Assembly (NCBI GenBank): GCA_029552125.1
Contig: JAKPEE010000154.1
Span: forward strand, 1 to 45,249
From: Bacillota bacterium
GTDB taxonomy: Bacteria > Bacillota > Dethiobacteria > DTU022
DNA: 45,249 bases
Direction of reading: 5' to 3'
In this document: piece by piece, positions 35,014-42,791 of the stretch
How positions within the stretch are numbered: the stretch's first letter is position 1
How the letters are laid out: each line of letters starts with the position of its first letter
The notes under the pieces: generated by a model
What the model was told of the DNA's origin: nothing
The model's database searches: none
Seen by the model: the letters and a program-made list of their open reading frames with translations, nothing else
Made by a program: the position numbers and the translations under genes

Positions 35014-36078
35014 CTACTGGCTGCTGCGCACATAGGCCGGCAGGATAAGCGAATCGGAGCGGCTGATCTCAAAGCGAATGCCCCTTTTGACTTCCATGCT
35101 GGTCCGGATGATATCAAGCCCGCTGATCAGCAACTCGGAGTCACCAATTGCCTGAATCTCCACCGGATTAACCGTGATCAGCTTATCGTTAACCTTGATT
35201 AAAGAACCGCTGCAACGGATCGAGGAGGTCACGATCAGGCGCTGGCCGCCTACGGCTATGCCCAGGGCGCCGGAACCGAACAGTTCGTTGACCACATCCC
35301 TGATATCGGCATCATGAATGATGGGATTGGCGGTGGTGCCTCCTTCTTCATCATACATATGCACAATAATCCCCGATCCGGTCATCTCAGCCAGGCCGGC
35401 AGCCACCCGCAATTCGTGATAGCGCAGGCGCAGTGCATCAAGCTCCTCGGTAAGGGATTGCAAATGTTCAGCCGGGTTATACGGTGTAACCAACCGGGCT
35501 GTGCCTTCGGACAGCTCCATTTCAATGGAGCGTTCGCTCAATTGCCCCCGGGCCACGACCTCTTTAATTTTAGCCATGGTCGCCGGGAGCAGGTAATTGT
35601 CCGGAATAGTATGGATAAGGCCCTCGTTAATCCGCAGCGAAAGGTGCAAGCTATCCCGGGTTTTCTGGACGTTCTGATCCTGGTTGACCAGCGCCACAAT
35701 TTCATCAAAAAGCTTGTTTTCCGCTTCACGTAGAATAATCTCCTGGATGCGCCGGCCCTGGTTTAAAATGATTTGGGTTAATTCGTCACTGCTTGTAGCC
35801 ACTTCCACATCATAATTGAATCCGGCCAGCGCCTCCTGGACCGCCGGCTGGTTGAGCACGTTCAGCTCTGTGGCCAGGCGGTAATTGTACTCCGCCAGAT
35901 CCCGGGCTACTTCCTGCTTGTAGTCAAACCGCCTGGAAGCGCTGGGATAAGCGTTGTTGAAAGCGCGAAAGATTAAGATCACCAGGACCGTATTAATAAG
36001 CAACAGCAACACAACGGCCAGCTGGTATTTGTATTTAACCCGGTTTAGCCTGGATAACATGAAATGATAGACCCCCAT
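35014..36078 (-). CDS. DUF881 family membrane-anchored protein
   Basis: A 354-residue protein with one N-terminal membrane helix (about 18-40), a helical region (45-235) and a C-terminal DUF881 domain. Its signatures include GSGIIVHMYDEEGG, IIHDADIRDVVNELFGSGA and IAVGGQRLIVTSSIRC. DUF881 proteins (YlxW/YlxX group) usually lie in division or sporulation clusters, and their role is unclear. The start may be ATG 36078 or ATG 36060. It sits between dgkA and the deaminase fusion, where Bacillus has no counterpart. Confidence 0.85.
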   Translation of the reverse strand: MGVYHFMLSRLNRVKYKYQLAVVLLLLINTVLVILIFRAFNNAYPSASRRFDYKQEVARDLAEYNYRLATELNVLNQPAVQEALAGFNYDVEVATSSDELTQIILNQGRRIQEIILREAENKLFDEIVALVNQDQNVQKTRDSLHLSLRINEGLIHTIPDNYLLPATMAKIKEVVARGQLSERSIEMELSEGTARLVTPYNPAEHLQSLTEELDALRLRYHELRVAAGLAEMTGSGIIVHMYDEEGGTTANPIIHDADIRDVVNELFGSGALGIAVGGQRLIVTSSIRCSGSLIKVNDKLITVNPVEIQAIGDSELLISGLDIIRTSMEVKRGIRFEISRSDSLILPAYVRSSQ

Positions 36079-36158
36079 CCCGAAATAATCCGGAAAAAGA
36101 TTAGACGAAAACAGTAAAATACCCTGTTAATAAATTGGTAAATATTTGTTAATATTAT

Positions 36159-36530
36159 TTAACTTCCCCAGGAGGAAAAAAGGTGCCATAACCGCGGGGC
36201 GAAGATAAACAGCCCTGCTATTACCGCAAAAATGGCGGTCAGCAAGACTGCTCCGGCAGCCACGTCTTTGGCGATATGAGCCAGTTCATTCTGCTCGCGG
36301 GTACATAGATCCACTGCTTTCTCTACGGCAGTATTAAACGCTTCCGCCACGAGCACCGCACAGATCACCGCTGTCAGTAAAAGCAGTTCCAGGGCGGTAA
36401 CCTTTAGCAGCAGCGCCGCCAGTAAGACCAGCCCGCCAAAGACGCCGTGTATGGTCATATTGCGCTGGGTGGCAAAACAGTACTTCAGGCCGGTAAAAGC
36501 ATCCCGCAAGCTGCGCCAAACATGCCTCAT
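36159..36530 (-). CDS. dgkA: Diacylglycerol/undecaprenol kinase
   Basis: A 123-residue membrane kinase with three helices. The family motif EAFNTAVE (63-70) and the later IAKDVAAGAVLLTA are present. In Gram-positives this enzyme mainly phosphorylates undecaprenol, recycling the carrier lipid for peptidoglycan. It overlaps the stop of ybeY by four bases, so it is translationally coupled. Confidence 0.94.
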   Translation of the reverse strand: MRHVWRSLRDAFTGLKYCFATQRNMTIHGVFGGLVLLAALLLKVTALELLLLTAVICAVLVAEAFNTAVEKAVDLCTREQNELAHIAKDVAAGAVLLTAIFAVIAGLFIFAPRLWHLFSSWGS

Positions 36531-37000
36531 CCTGCCAGCCCCTTCCCGGCCTGTTCTACCAGGTTGAGTATTTCCAGTTCCCTTTTATGCATGGCCTCGT
36601 AGCCAGCTTCATTTTGATGATCATAACCGATCAGATGGAGCAGGCCATGGATGGCCAGGATCAATATTTCCCGGTGCAGGGAATGCCCCGCCTCTGCAGC
36701 CTGCGCGCCGGCCTTGTCCACGGAAATATAAATATCTCCGAGCATGAGTTCCCCATTCCTGGCGGCGGCCGGGCCGTCCTCTTCCAGCATGGCAAAAGAG
36801 AGCACGTCAGTCGGAGCATCCTTGCCGCGGTATTGCCGGTTTAAGCGCTGCAGCTCCCGGTTGCCGGCCAGAACAATGTTGATCTCCCCGTCTTCCAGGT
36901 TGCATTCTTTTAAGATCAGCCGGGCGGCATAGGTTAGCCCGGCCTGCAGGCGCTCTGGAACCGGTTTATGATCTACCAGGTTATGAATAGAAATGCTCAC
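36527..37000 (-). CDS. ybeY: Endoribonuclease YbeY
   Basis: A 157-residue metal-dependent RNase for 16S rRNA 3'-end maturation and ribosome quality control. The zinc site is H118-x3-H122-x5-H128 in HGLLHLIGYDH. A conserved TDVLSFAM lies earlier. Translation starts at GTG overlapping the stop of the pgpH gene by four bases. With era nearby it fits the 30S maturation theme of the cluster. Confidence 0.96.
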   Translation of the reverse strand: MSISIHNLVDHKPVPERLQAGLTYAARLILKECNLEDGEINIVLAGNRELQRLNRQYRGKDAPTDVLSFAMLEEDGPAAARNGELMLGDIYISVDKAGAQAAEAGHSLHREILILAIHGLLHLIGYDHQNEAGYEAMHKRELEILNLVEQAGKGLAG

Positions 37001-39099
37001 CTGGAAGCGCCCCTTTCAACCTCTGCCCTCAGGTCTATTTCCGGGTATTCTATCCGCGTATGGTAGATACCGGACATGATATAGACGAAAGAATCGCCGA
37101 TCTGGTCAAGCTCTTTCAAGGTCAGGTTGCATTCATCCATCTGGCCGTCATTAAGCTTCTCCTTGATGATGCGGCGGATAAGCCCCTCGACCCGGCTGCC
37201 GGCCGGCTTGGACATTGAACGCACTCCCGCCTCCACGGCATCGGCCAGCATGATAATGGCCGCTTCCTTGGTTTGCGGCAGAGGCCCTTCGTAACGAAAA
37301 CTTTCCTTGGACACTTTGCCGGCTCCGCAGCTTTCCACCGCCTGCTGGTAAAAGAACGAGATCAGGCTGGTACCGTGATGCTGCCGGATAATATCCTGAA
37401 CCGGCTGAGGCAGCCGGTGTTTGCGGGCCAGCTCCACCCCATCTTTAACGTGAGCCCCGATAATCAGGGCGCTGAGATTTGGAGAAATCTTCTTATGCGG
37501 GTTCTCGCCTGAGAGCTGGTTCTCGCTGAAAAAGTAAGGCCGCTTCAATTTACCGATGTCATGATAACAGGCGCCGACACGGGTTAACAGGGGATCGGCC
37601 TGCACCGCCTCCGCCGCCGCCTCGGCTAAATTGCAAACCATCATGCTGTGGTAATAAGTGCCCGGAGCCTTGCGCAGCAGTTCCCGCAGCAGCGGCCGGT
37701 TGGGATCCGACAGCTCCAGCAGAGTGATGGCCGTGGTCACGCCAAATCCGCTCTCCAGGTAAGGCAACAGGCCGATGGCCACCACCGAAGAAAAAATGCC
37801 GCTGCCGATCCCGGCCACCAGGCCGGAGCCCAGTTCCTTTAACAAGCCGTATTCCAGGCTTAAATTACCGGTCAGCAAAAATATGGCCATAATGACGGCA
37901 ACATTGGTGCCCGCCACGTAAAGCCCCGCTTTGGCCAAATCGCTGCGCTGGCTGACCCGGGAAAGGGCATATACAGCCACCAGTCCCCCCGCCAGGGCGA
38001 CAATGATATAATTCATTTCTCCGCCGGTAATCAGCCCGGTCAGGATGGCAAACATGAGGTTCATCAGGACGGCCAGTTTATAGCCGAACATAACCGTGAT
38101 CAGCATAACCCCCATGGCCACCGGGATTAAATACCCGGAAAAATAAGTGGTGGCAATGGTCAGAATCAACGTCACCACGGCGACTAGGCCCAGCAGGGTT
38201 AGCAGCGATAAACTGTTATAAACATCTTTGACAAATATGGATAAATATATGCCCGTTAATACAAAAAGAATTGCCAGAATTAAAAACATTCCGATATAGC
38301 CTGGATAATCGGCATGCCTGCCCCGGATCAGGCCCAGGCTTTCCAACTGGGCCAGGTGCTTTTCGGTGACCAGTTCGCCTTCGCTGATGATCAGGGTATC
38401 GCGCAGGAGCAAGACCGGCTCCACTTTCTGGCGGGCCGCCTCCCTGTTGCGGACGGTGGCCTCGGGGTTGGCCAGCATATTGGGCTTCACCAGGGGGGCA
38501 AGCAGCTTCTCCGCCGCCCGCTTCATCTCCGTATTGAAGGGGAAAAGAGCGATTTCCTGGTTAAGATGGCGCTGCGCCGTTTCCACCCCGGCTACCTTAA
38601 TGCCCTGTTCAAAGACGTCTATGGTTATTTCTTCCAGGCGCTGGCGCAGCTCATTGAGTGTCGCTTCGTCGGCGTCGAACAGGACGGCCAGGGTGGCATC
38701 CGGCGTTTCTTGATCCAGCAGCTCCCGCAAGGCCGCGTACTTCTCCTCAAGGGATAGTTCCGGGTCCTCCCGCAACTGCAGCAAAGTGCTAAAAAAGTTT
38801 TCTATGGCGGTCAAGGCTTCTTCCAGAACTTCGGGCTTGTAATCAAAGACATCGGGAACCGCCTCGGCGGCGGCCCGGCGAAGCTGCTCCGTGGTATATT
38901 CGTCAATAATGTCCCGCGGCGCAAAAATGGTCTTGGTGCTGGGGCGGCCCAACTCCAGGTGGACCCGGCCGGGCATGCTTACCAGGATCAGCAGGGTATA
39001 GATGACGGCAAAAACTGCCGTCGCCAGGATTAATTTCTGCACGCGTAAATCTAGCGGGATATATCTTTTTAAAAAAACTCTGAGCGAGCTTAGTTTCAT
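36997..39099 (-). CDS. pgpH: 7TM-HD c-di-AMP phosphodiesterase PgpH (YqfF)
   Basis: About 700 residues. An N-terminal membrane helix is followed by an extracytoplasmic 7TMR-HDED domain (about 60-270), seven membrane helices (about 275-460) and a cytoplasmic HD domain with YHDIGK (526-530 of the longer frame). PgpH degrades c-di-AMP to pApA and so affects potassium and wall homeostasis. I prefer ATG 39099 because AAAGGGAG precedes it; a longer frame from 39138 would start inside phoH. It is coupled to ybeY. Confidence 0.93.
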   Translation of the reverse strand: MKLSSLRVFLKRYIPLDLRVQKLILATAVFAVIYTLLILVSMPGRVHLELGRPSTKTIFAPRDIIDEYTTEQLRRAAAEAVPDVFDYKPEVLEEALTAIENFFSTLLQLREDPELSLEEKYAALRELLDQETPDATLAVLFDADEATLNELRQRLEEITIDVFEQGIKVAGVETAQRHLNQEIALFPFNTEMKRAAEKLLAPLVKPNMLANPEATVRNREAARQKVEPVLLLRDTLIISEGELVTEKHLAQLESLGLIRGRHADYPGYIGMFLILAILFVLTGIYLSIFVKDVYNSLSLLTLLGLVAVVTLILTIATTYFSGYLIPVAMGVMLITVMFGYKLAVLMNLMFAILTGLITGGEMNYIIVALAGGLVAVYALSRVSQRSDLAKAGLYVAGTNVAVIMAIFLLTGNLSLEYGLLKELGSGLVAGIGSGIFSSVVAIGLLPYLESGFGVTTAITLLELSDPNRPLLRELLRKAPGTYYHSMMVCNLAEAAAEAVQADPLLTRVGACYHDIGKLKRPYFFSENQLSGENPHKKISPNLSALIIGAHVKDGVELARKHRLPQPVQDIIRQHHGTSLISFFYQQAVESCGAGKVSKESFRYEGPLPQTKEAAIIMLADAVEAGVRSMSKPAGSRVEGLIRRIIKEKLNDGQMDECNLTLKELDQIGDSFVYIMSGIYHTRIEYPEIDLRAEVERGASR

Positions 39100-39103
39100 G
39101 AGA

Positions 39104-40081
39104 TTAATTGCTCCCTTTACGGGCCTCATAAGACTCATAAGCCTTAATTATTTTCTGAACCAGGGGATGGCGCACCACGTCTTTTTCCGTCAGGTAAATG
39201 AAGGAGATCCCTTCGATACCGTCCAGAATACGGACTGATTCTTCCAGCCCGGAGCCGCGGCCGCGGGGCAGGTCAACCTGGGTAATATCTCCCGTGATCA
39301 CCGCCTTTGAACCAAATCCTAACCGGGTCAGAAACATTTTCATCTGCTCGGTAGTGGTATTCTGCCCTTCATCCAGGATCACAAAAGCATCGTCAAGCGT
39401 ACGCCCCCGCATATATGCCAGGGGCGCTATTTCAATTATACCCCTTTCACGGTATTTTTGAAAGACTTCCACCCCGAGCAGGTCATAGAGGCCGTCATAA
39501 ATCGGGCGAAGATAAGGATCCACTTTTTCCTGAAAATCTCCCGGCAGAAAGCCGAGATGTTCGCCGGCTTCCACGGCGGGGCGGGTCAATACCAGGCGCT
39601 GGATCTGCTTGCTTTTCAGGAAATCCACCGCCATGGCCAGGGCCAGGTAGGTTTTTCCGGTACCGGCCGGACCGATGCACAGGACGATATCGTCATGGCG
39701 CATCGCTTCCAGGTAGCGTTTCTGGCCGAAGGTTTTAGGCCTGATCTGCTTGCCGCGGTGGGTAATCAAAACCAGATCGCTAAACAGTTCTTTTAAACCT
39801 TCCCCGTTGCCATCACGGGTCAGCTTTAACGCGTATTCAAATTCACTGCCGGTGAGAATATGCCCCTTGCGAATCTGGCTTAAAAGAACCTGGAACATCC
39901 GGTAGACAGGCTCAACTGCTTCCGGCGGCCCTTCGATGGTCAGTTCGTGGCCGCGGGGGAGCAAACGCACGGGGAACTCCGATTCAACCAAAGTAAAATG
40001 CTGGTCGTATTTACCCAGCAACTGCACGGATTCGTCCCCACTTTCCAGGGCAACTATCCGGCTGGTGATCCGGTCACTCAA
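39104..40081 (-). CDS. phoH: PhoH-family ATPase
   Basis: A 325-residue P-loop ATPase with Walker A GPAGTGKT (137-144), LTRPAVEAGEHLGFLPGD and Walker B ILDEGQ (235-240). The N-terminal region is KH-like. PhoH proteins are thought to act on RNA, often with YbeY. The likely start is TTG 40081 behind GGAGG. It ends just before the pgpH start. Confidence 0.95.
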   Translation of the reverse strand: MSDRITSRIVALESGDESVQLLGKYDQHFTLVESEFPVRLLPRGHELTIEGPPEAVEPVYRMFQVLLSQIRKGHILTGSEFEYALKLTRDGNGEGLKELFSDLVLITHRGKQIRPKTFGQKRYLEAMRHDDIVLCIGPAGTGKTYLALAMAVDFLKSKQIQRLVLTRPAVEAGEHLGFLPGDFQEKVDPYLRPIYDGLYDLLGVEVFQKYRERGIIEIAPLAYMRGRTLDDAFVILDEGQNTTTEQMKMFLTRLGFGSKAVITGDITQVDLPRGRGSGLEESVRILDGIEGISFIYLTEKDVVRHPLVQKIIKAYESYEARKGSN

Positions 40082-40104
40082 AAAATAATCAACCTCCCTG
40101 GTGG

Positions 40105-41304
40105 CTAAGGGTTAAGCGGGCGGTATTCGGCGATATTTTCCAGGGTTTCCGCCACGGCGCGCACATAATCCTGCGACTGCTCCCTGAATTCTTGAAAATA
40201 AAGCTGCTCTACCTTTACTCCCTCCGGAAGCTGCCGCTTGAGCAGCTCCATCGCCCGGTCACGGGACTGCTGCAGCGCTTCGCTTTCAGATATTACCTTT
40301 TCTGTAATATGCACCTCGTGGTAGACCACGGTGACTAGTTCGACAGGGAGGGATAGATTCCTCCATCGCCAGCGCCATTTTACGACTTCTTGCCTGGATT
40401 TGTCAAAGGGGCTTTCCGCCGGACCGAACAGGCGCAGGCTCTTGCCGGGCCAGGATAGGAGATAACTTTTAGTCGATGCACCGGTGTCAATGTGCTGCGG
40501 CACAACCCGGTTTATGGGGGCTACCGCCTCATACCAGACCCGGGCTTCAACCTCGCCCCTGGCCCTTACCGGTATAGCCTCAGGTTGCTGTTCCTCACCG
40601 GGAGAATGATCGGGTACTACCAGGGCTCCCCTGATCAGCAAGTCTCCTTTAACCACGGTATCACCCGGAGCGACCACCGCCTCGCCATCCAGGACGAGGA
40701 CCCGGGTGATTAAACCATCCTTGGCCGCGACCAGGTCCGCCGGGCCGCGCTCGATTTCCGGTTCGGGCAGCTGCTCTACAATTTCAATCAGCGCCAGGGT
40801 GCCGCGCAGGCGAATGGAGGCCCAGGTGATATCGGGATGACGGCGCGCCAGGGCTTCTTCCAGCCCGGCCAGATCCAGGCTGCGCTTCCAAACCCCCGGC
40901 CGGAGCCCGAGCTGTCCGGCCAGCTCCAGCACTTCGGCTTCATCGATATGCTCGGTGCCGATGATCCGGACCTGCCATACCACGGCGGTGGAAAAATAGA
41001 GGGCCGCGCCGAAGATCAGCACACCGGCCACCAGCCCCCAGCGGCGGCGCAGTCTCAGCTTCCAGAACGGCAACCCCGCTTTGCGGACAATATGCAGGCG
41101 GCAGCGGGTCTGCCGCACCAGGGGGCGCAGGGCTTTAAAAGAACTTAGATTAATGCTCAGTTGAGCTCCTGAAGCCTGTCTTTTTAAATCCCAAAAACCA
41201 ATCCCCCGGGCTATGGCCAGATTAAGAAGCCTCTCGACACCTCGTCCCCTTAAAGAAATCACCAGATAGCCGCGGCAAAAGCGCCACCAGTTTATTATAA
41301 ACAC
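40105..41304 (-). CDS. yqfD: Sporulation protein YqfD
   Basis: A 399-residue sporulation stage IV-type protein. It has an RGRGVERLLNLAIARGI segment near the N-terminus, a membrane helix at about 90-110, and a POTRA-like region containing VRIIGTEHIDEAEVLEL. In Bacillus yqfD is transcribed with yqfC in the mother cell under sigma-E. GTG 41304 is preceded by GGGGGG. It lies 23 bases before phoH, so sporulation and housekeeping genes share one transcript. Confidence 0.93.
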   Translation of the reverse strand: MFIINWWRFCRGYLVISLRGRGVERLLNLAIARGIGFWDLKRQASGAQLSINLSSFKALRPLVRQTRCRLHIVRKAGLPFWKLRLRRRWGLVAGVLIFGAALYFSTAVVWQVRIIGTEHIDEAEVLELAGQLGLRPGVWKRSLDLAGLEEALARRHPDITWASIRLRGTLALIEIVEQLPEPEIERGPADLVAAKDGLITRVLVLDGEAVVAPGDTVVKGDLLIRGALVVPDHSPGEEQQPEAIPVRARGEVEARVWYEAVAPINRVVPQHIDTGASTKSYLLSWPGKSLRLFGPAESPFDKSRQEVVKWRWRWRNLSLPVELVTVVYHEVHITEKVISESEALQQSRDRAMELLKRQLPEGVKVEQLYFQEFREQSQDYVRAVAETLENIAEYRPLNP

Positions 41305-41324
41305 GCCCGTTCCCCCCTATACGG

Positions 41325-41615
41325 TTAAACCTCGTAGTCAATCCCCTCGATGGTGCCTTTAATTAAAAGCTCTTCGGCCATAAGGTTTTTAATCTGCAGG
41401 TTGCTTCCCCTGATGATAATTTCGCCGTTGTTTACCCCGATGCGGATGCGGCTTTCATCGTAAGCGATGACGCCGCGGTGATTTTCCAGGTAAATCTGAA
41501 CATTTCCCACCAGGGTCAGGCGCGGCAGATCCAGCACTACCTCCCGGGGCAGTTCAAACATCTCGGAAATGATAGCCTTAAACCCGCCTTTATCTTTCTT
41601 TGCGGTCATCGTCAT
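41325..41615 (-). CDS. yqfC: Sporulation protein YqfC
   Basis: About 96 residues, the size of YqfC. The body runs EMFELPREVVLDLPRLTLVG, then YDESRIRIGVNNGEIIIRG and IKNLMAEELLIKGTI. It is a small beta-rich protein of unknown activity, always linked to yqfD in spore formers. ATG 41615 has GGGAG upstream; the frame is open to 41633. It is the first gene of the long minus-strand cluster. Confidence 0.92.
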   Translation of the reverse strand: MTMTAKKDKGGFKAIISEMFELPREVVLDLPRLTLVGNVQIYLENHRGVIAYDESRIRIGVNNGEIIIRGSNLQIKNLMAEELLIKGTIEGIDYEV

Positions 41616-41693
41616 ACAGCTCCCGTAAGGCATACTTTAATCTCTATAAATCTATGCGCCGGGAGCACGAATTACGACAAAGTAGGTGCTGAC

Positions 41694-41721
41694 AAAGGCC
41701 GCGTTGAATCACGCGGCCTTT
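41694..41721. terminator. Terminator between yqfC and the AT-rich island
   Basis: An 11-bp perfect stem, AAAGGCCGCGT (41694-41704) with 41711-41721, has a 6-base loop. T-runs are short (four on plus, three on minus). It marks the border between GC-rich core DNA and the AT-rich island and can end the restriction-modification transcript. Confidence 0.75.
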
Positions 41722-41771
41722 TCAAACAGGGAAATTCAGGAGGATAGTGGGGTTTGTTGACAATAAATTAG

Positions 41772-42791
41772 TTAAGAAGTGATATATTCACGTAAACGGG
41801 TACATTCTATCATTCGCGGTAAGGTTTTTAAAGTAAAGACTTTGCCTTTAGTCGCAATTATTAGTTTTTTCATATCCTCACGACGCACTCCGAATCCACG
41901 CCCAGCTATGCAGGCAATTACTTCAATATCATGAAATTCTCCAGAGTTGCATATTTCTGCGAGATGCTGAATCCTGGTTACTTTGTCTCTGGCTGTGCCG
42001 TCATCTTCTGTTACCTTTGCTTCAATAACAATTTGAGGGTTAAATTCACTGGGAATTATAAAATCTGGTGCCTGGTCAAAACCAGGAATACGTTCAGCTC
42101 TTTTTGTTTTCCGGTAACTAATACCCGCACCGACAAGCAGTTCTTCAATAGCCGATTCCAAACTATCACCTATAAGTTCAGATACTGAATCTCTATGACC
42201 GGCAAAAGGACGTCCCATAAAACGTTCATATAGTAACATTGCATATGGAACGCCAATTCTAGACAAGGTTTGAAGTGAATGGATTCCATCTGATGTATCT
42301 GCTTTATCAAGACGATGAAGGGTATTACCATTGACTTCTGGGGCTGGATTTGTTAATAAATTGCATGCAATATCAATTAAAGCGATAAGCCGTTTTTTCA
42401 TGGCTTCGGTAATCTTAATAGGCGAGGTTGGGTTTAAACGAATTGAACGATCCAAAGCACGCACAAAATTCTGACTTACCGAGACACCTGATCTTTGAGT
42501 AGCCAAATAACCCCACTCTGAAGGGGTAAAACCAAGCATGGTACGTAGCACAATTAAGGTAATCGGTTCTTTACAGGCAATATTAATTATCTCCCCGGTA
42601 TTCCACTTACTAAACTCCATAGTAACCATTTTCAAGGCTTCATATCCTTTTTCAAATTGAGCATATTCAATAAAGCCTTTCCCTTTAGGCATAGTTAAAA
42701 ATTCCGATTCAAGAGAAGAGAATATAGGCGTAACAAATTTTTCTGGATTAGATAATATTTCTTGAATTGATGCTTCAAAAGGATATTTCAT
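41772..42791 (-). CDS. PD-(D/E)XK-type protein, candidate restriction endonuclease
   Basis: A 339-residue protein I cannot assign to a named enzyme. Residues 1-200 are mostly helical. Near residue 206 begins a nuclease-like core: SLESAIEELLV (E215-E217), APDFIIP (D243) and IVIEAKV (E257-x-K259), the PD-x13-ExK arrangement. TEDDGTARDKVTRIQ follows. The gene is coupled to the DNA methylase: ATG 42791 has GGAGGT embedded in the methylase 3' end, and the frames overlap by 17 bases. Codon use (TTA, AAA, ATA) is unlike the core genes. A partner restriction enzyme is the likeliest role; cleavage and site are unknown. Confidence 0.65.
   Translation of the reverse strand: MKYPFEASIQEILSNPEKFVTPIFSSLESEFLTMPKGKGFIEYAQFEKGYEALKMVTMEFSKWNTGEIINIACKEPITLIVLRTMLGFTPSEWGYLATQRSGVSVSQNFVRALDRSIRLNPTSPIKITEAMKKRLIALIDIACNLLTNPAPEVNGNTLHRLDKADTSDGIHSLQTLSRIGVPYAMLLYERFMGRPFAGHRDSVSELIGDSLESAIEELLVGAGISYRKTKRAERIPGFDQAPDFIIPSEFNPQIVIEAKVTEDDGTARDKVTRIQHLAEICNSGEFHDIEVIACIAGRGFGVRREDMKKLIIATKGKVFTLKTLPRMIECTRLREYITS

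Noticed and set aside
41640-41760. Sigma-E promoter for yqfC
   Set aside because: A CATAGATT stretch is near the right place, but the -35 spacing is wrong, so I could not support it.
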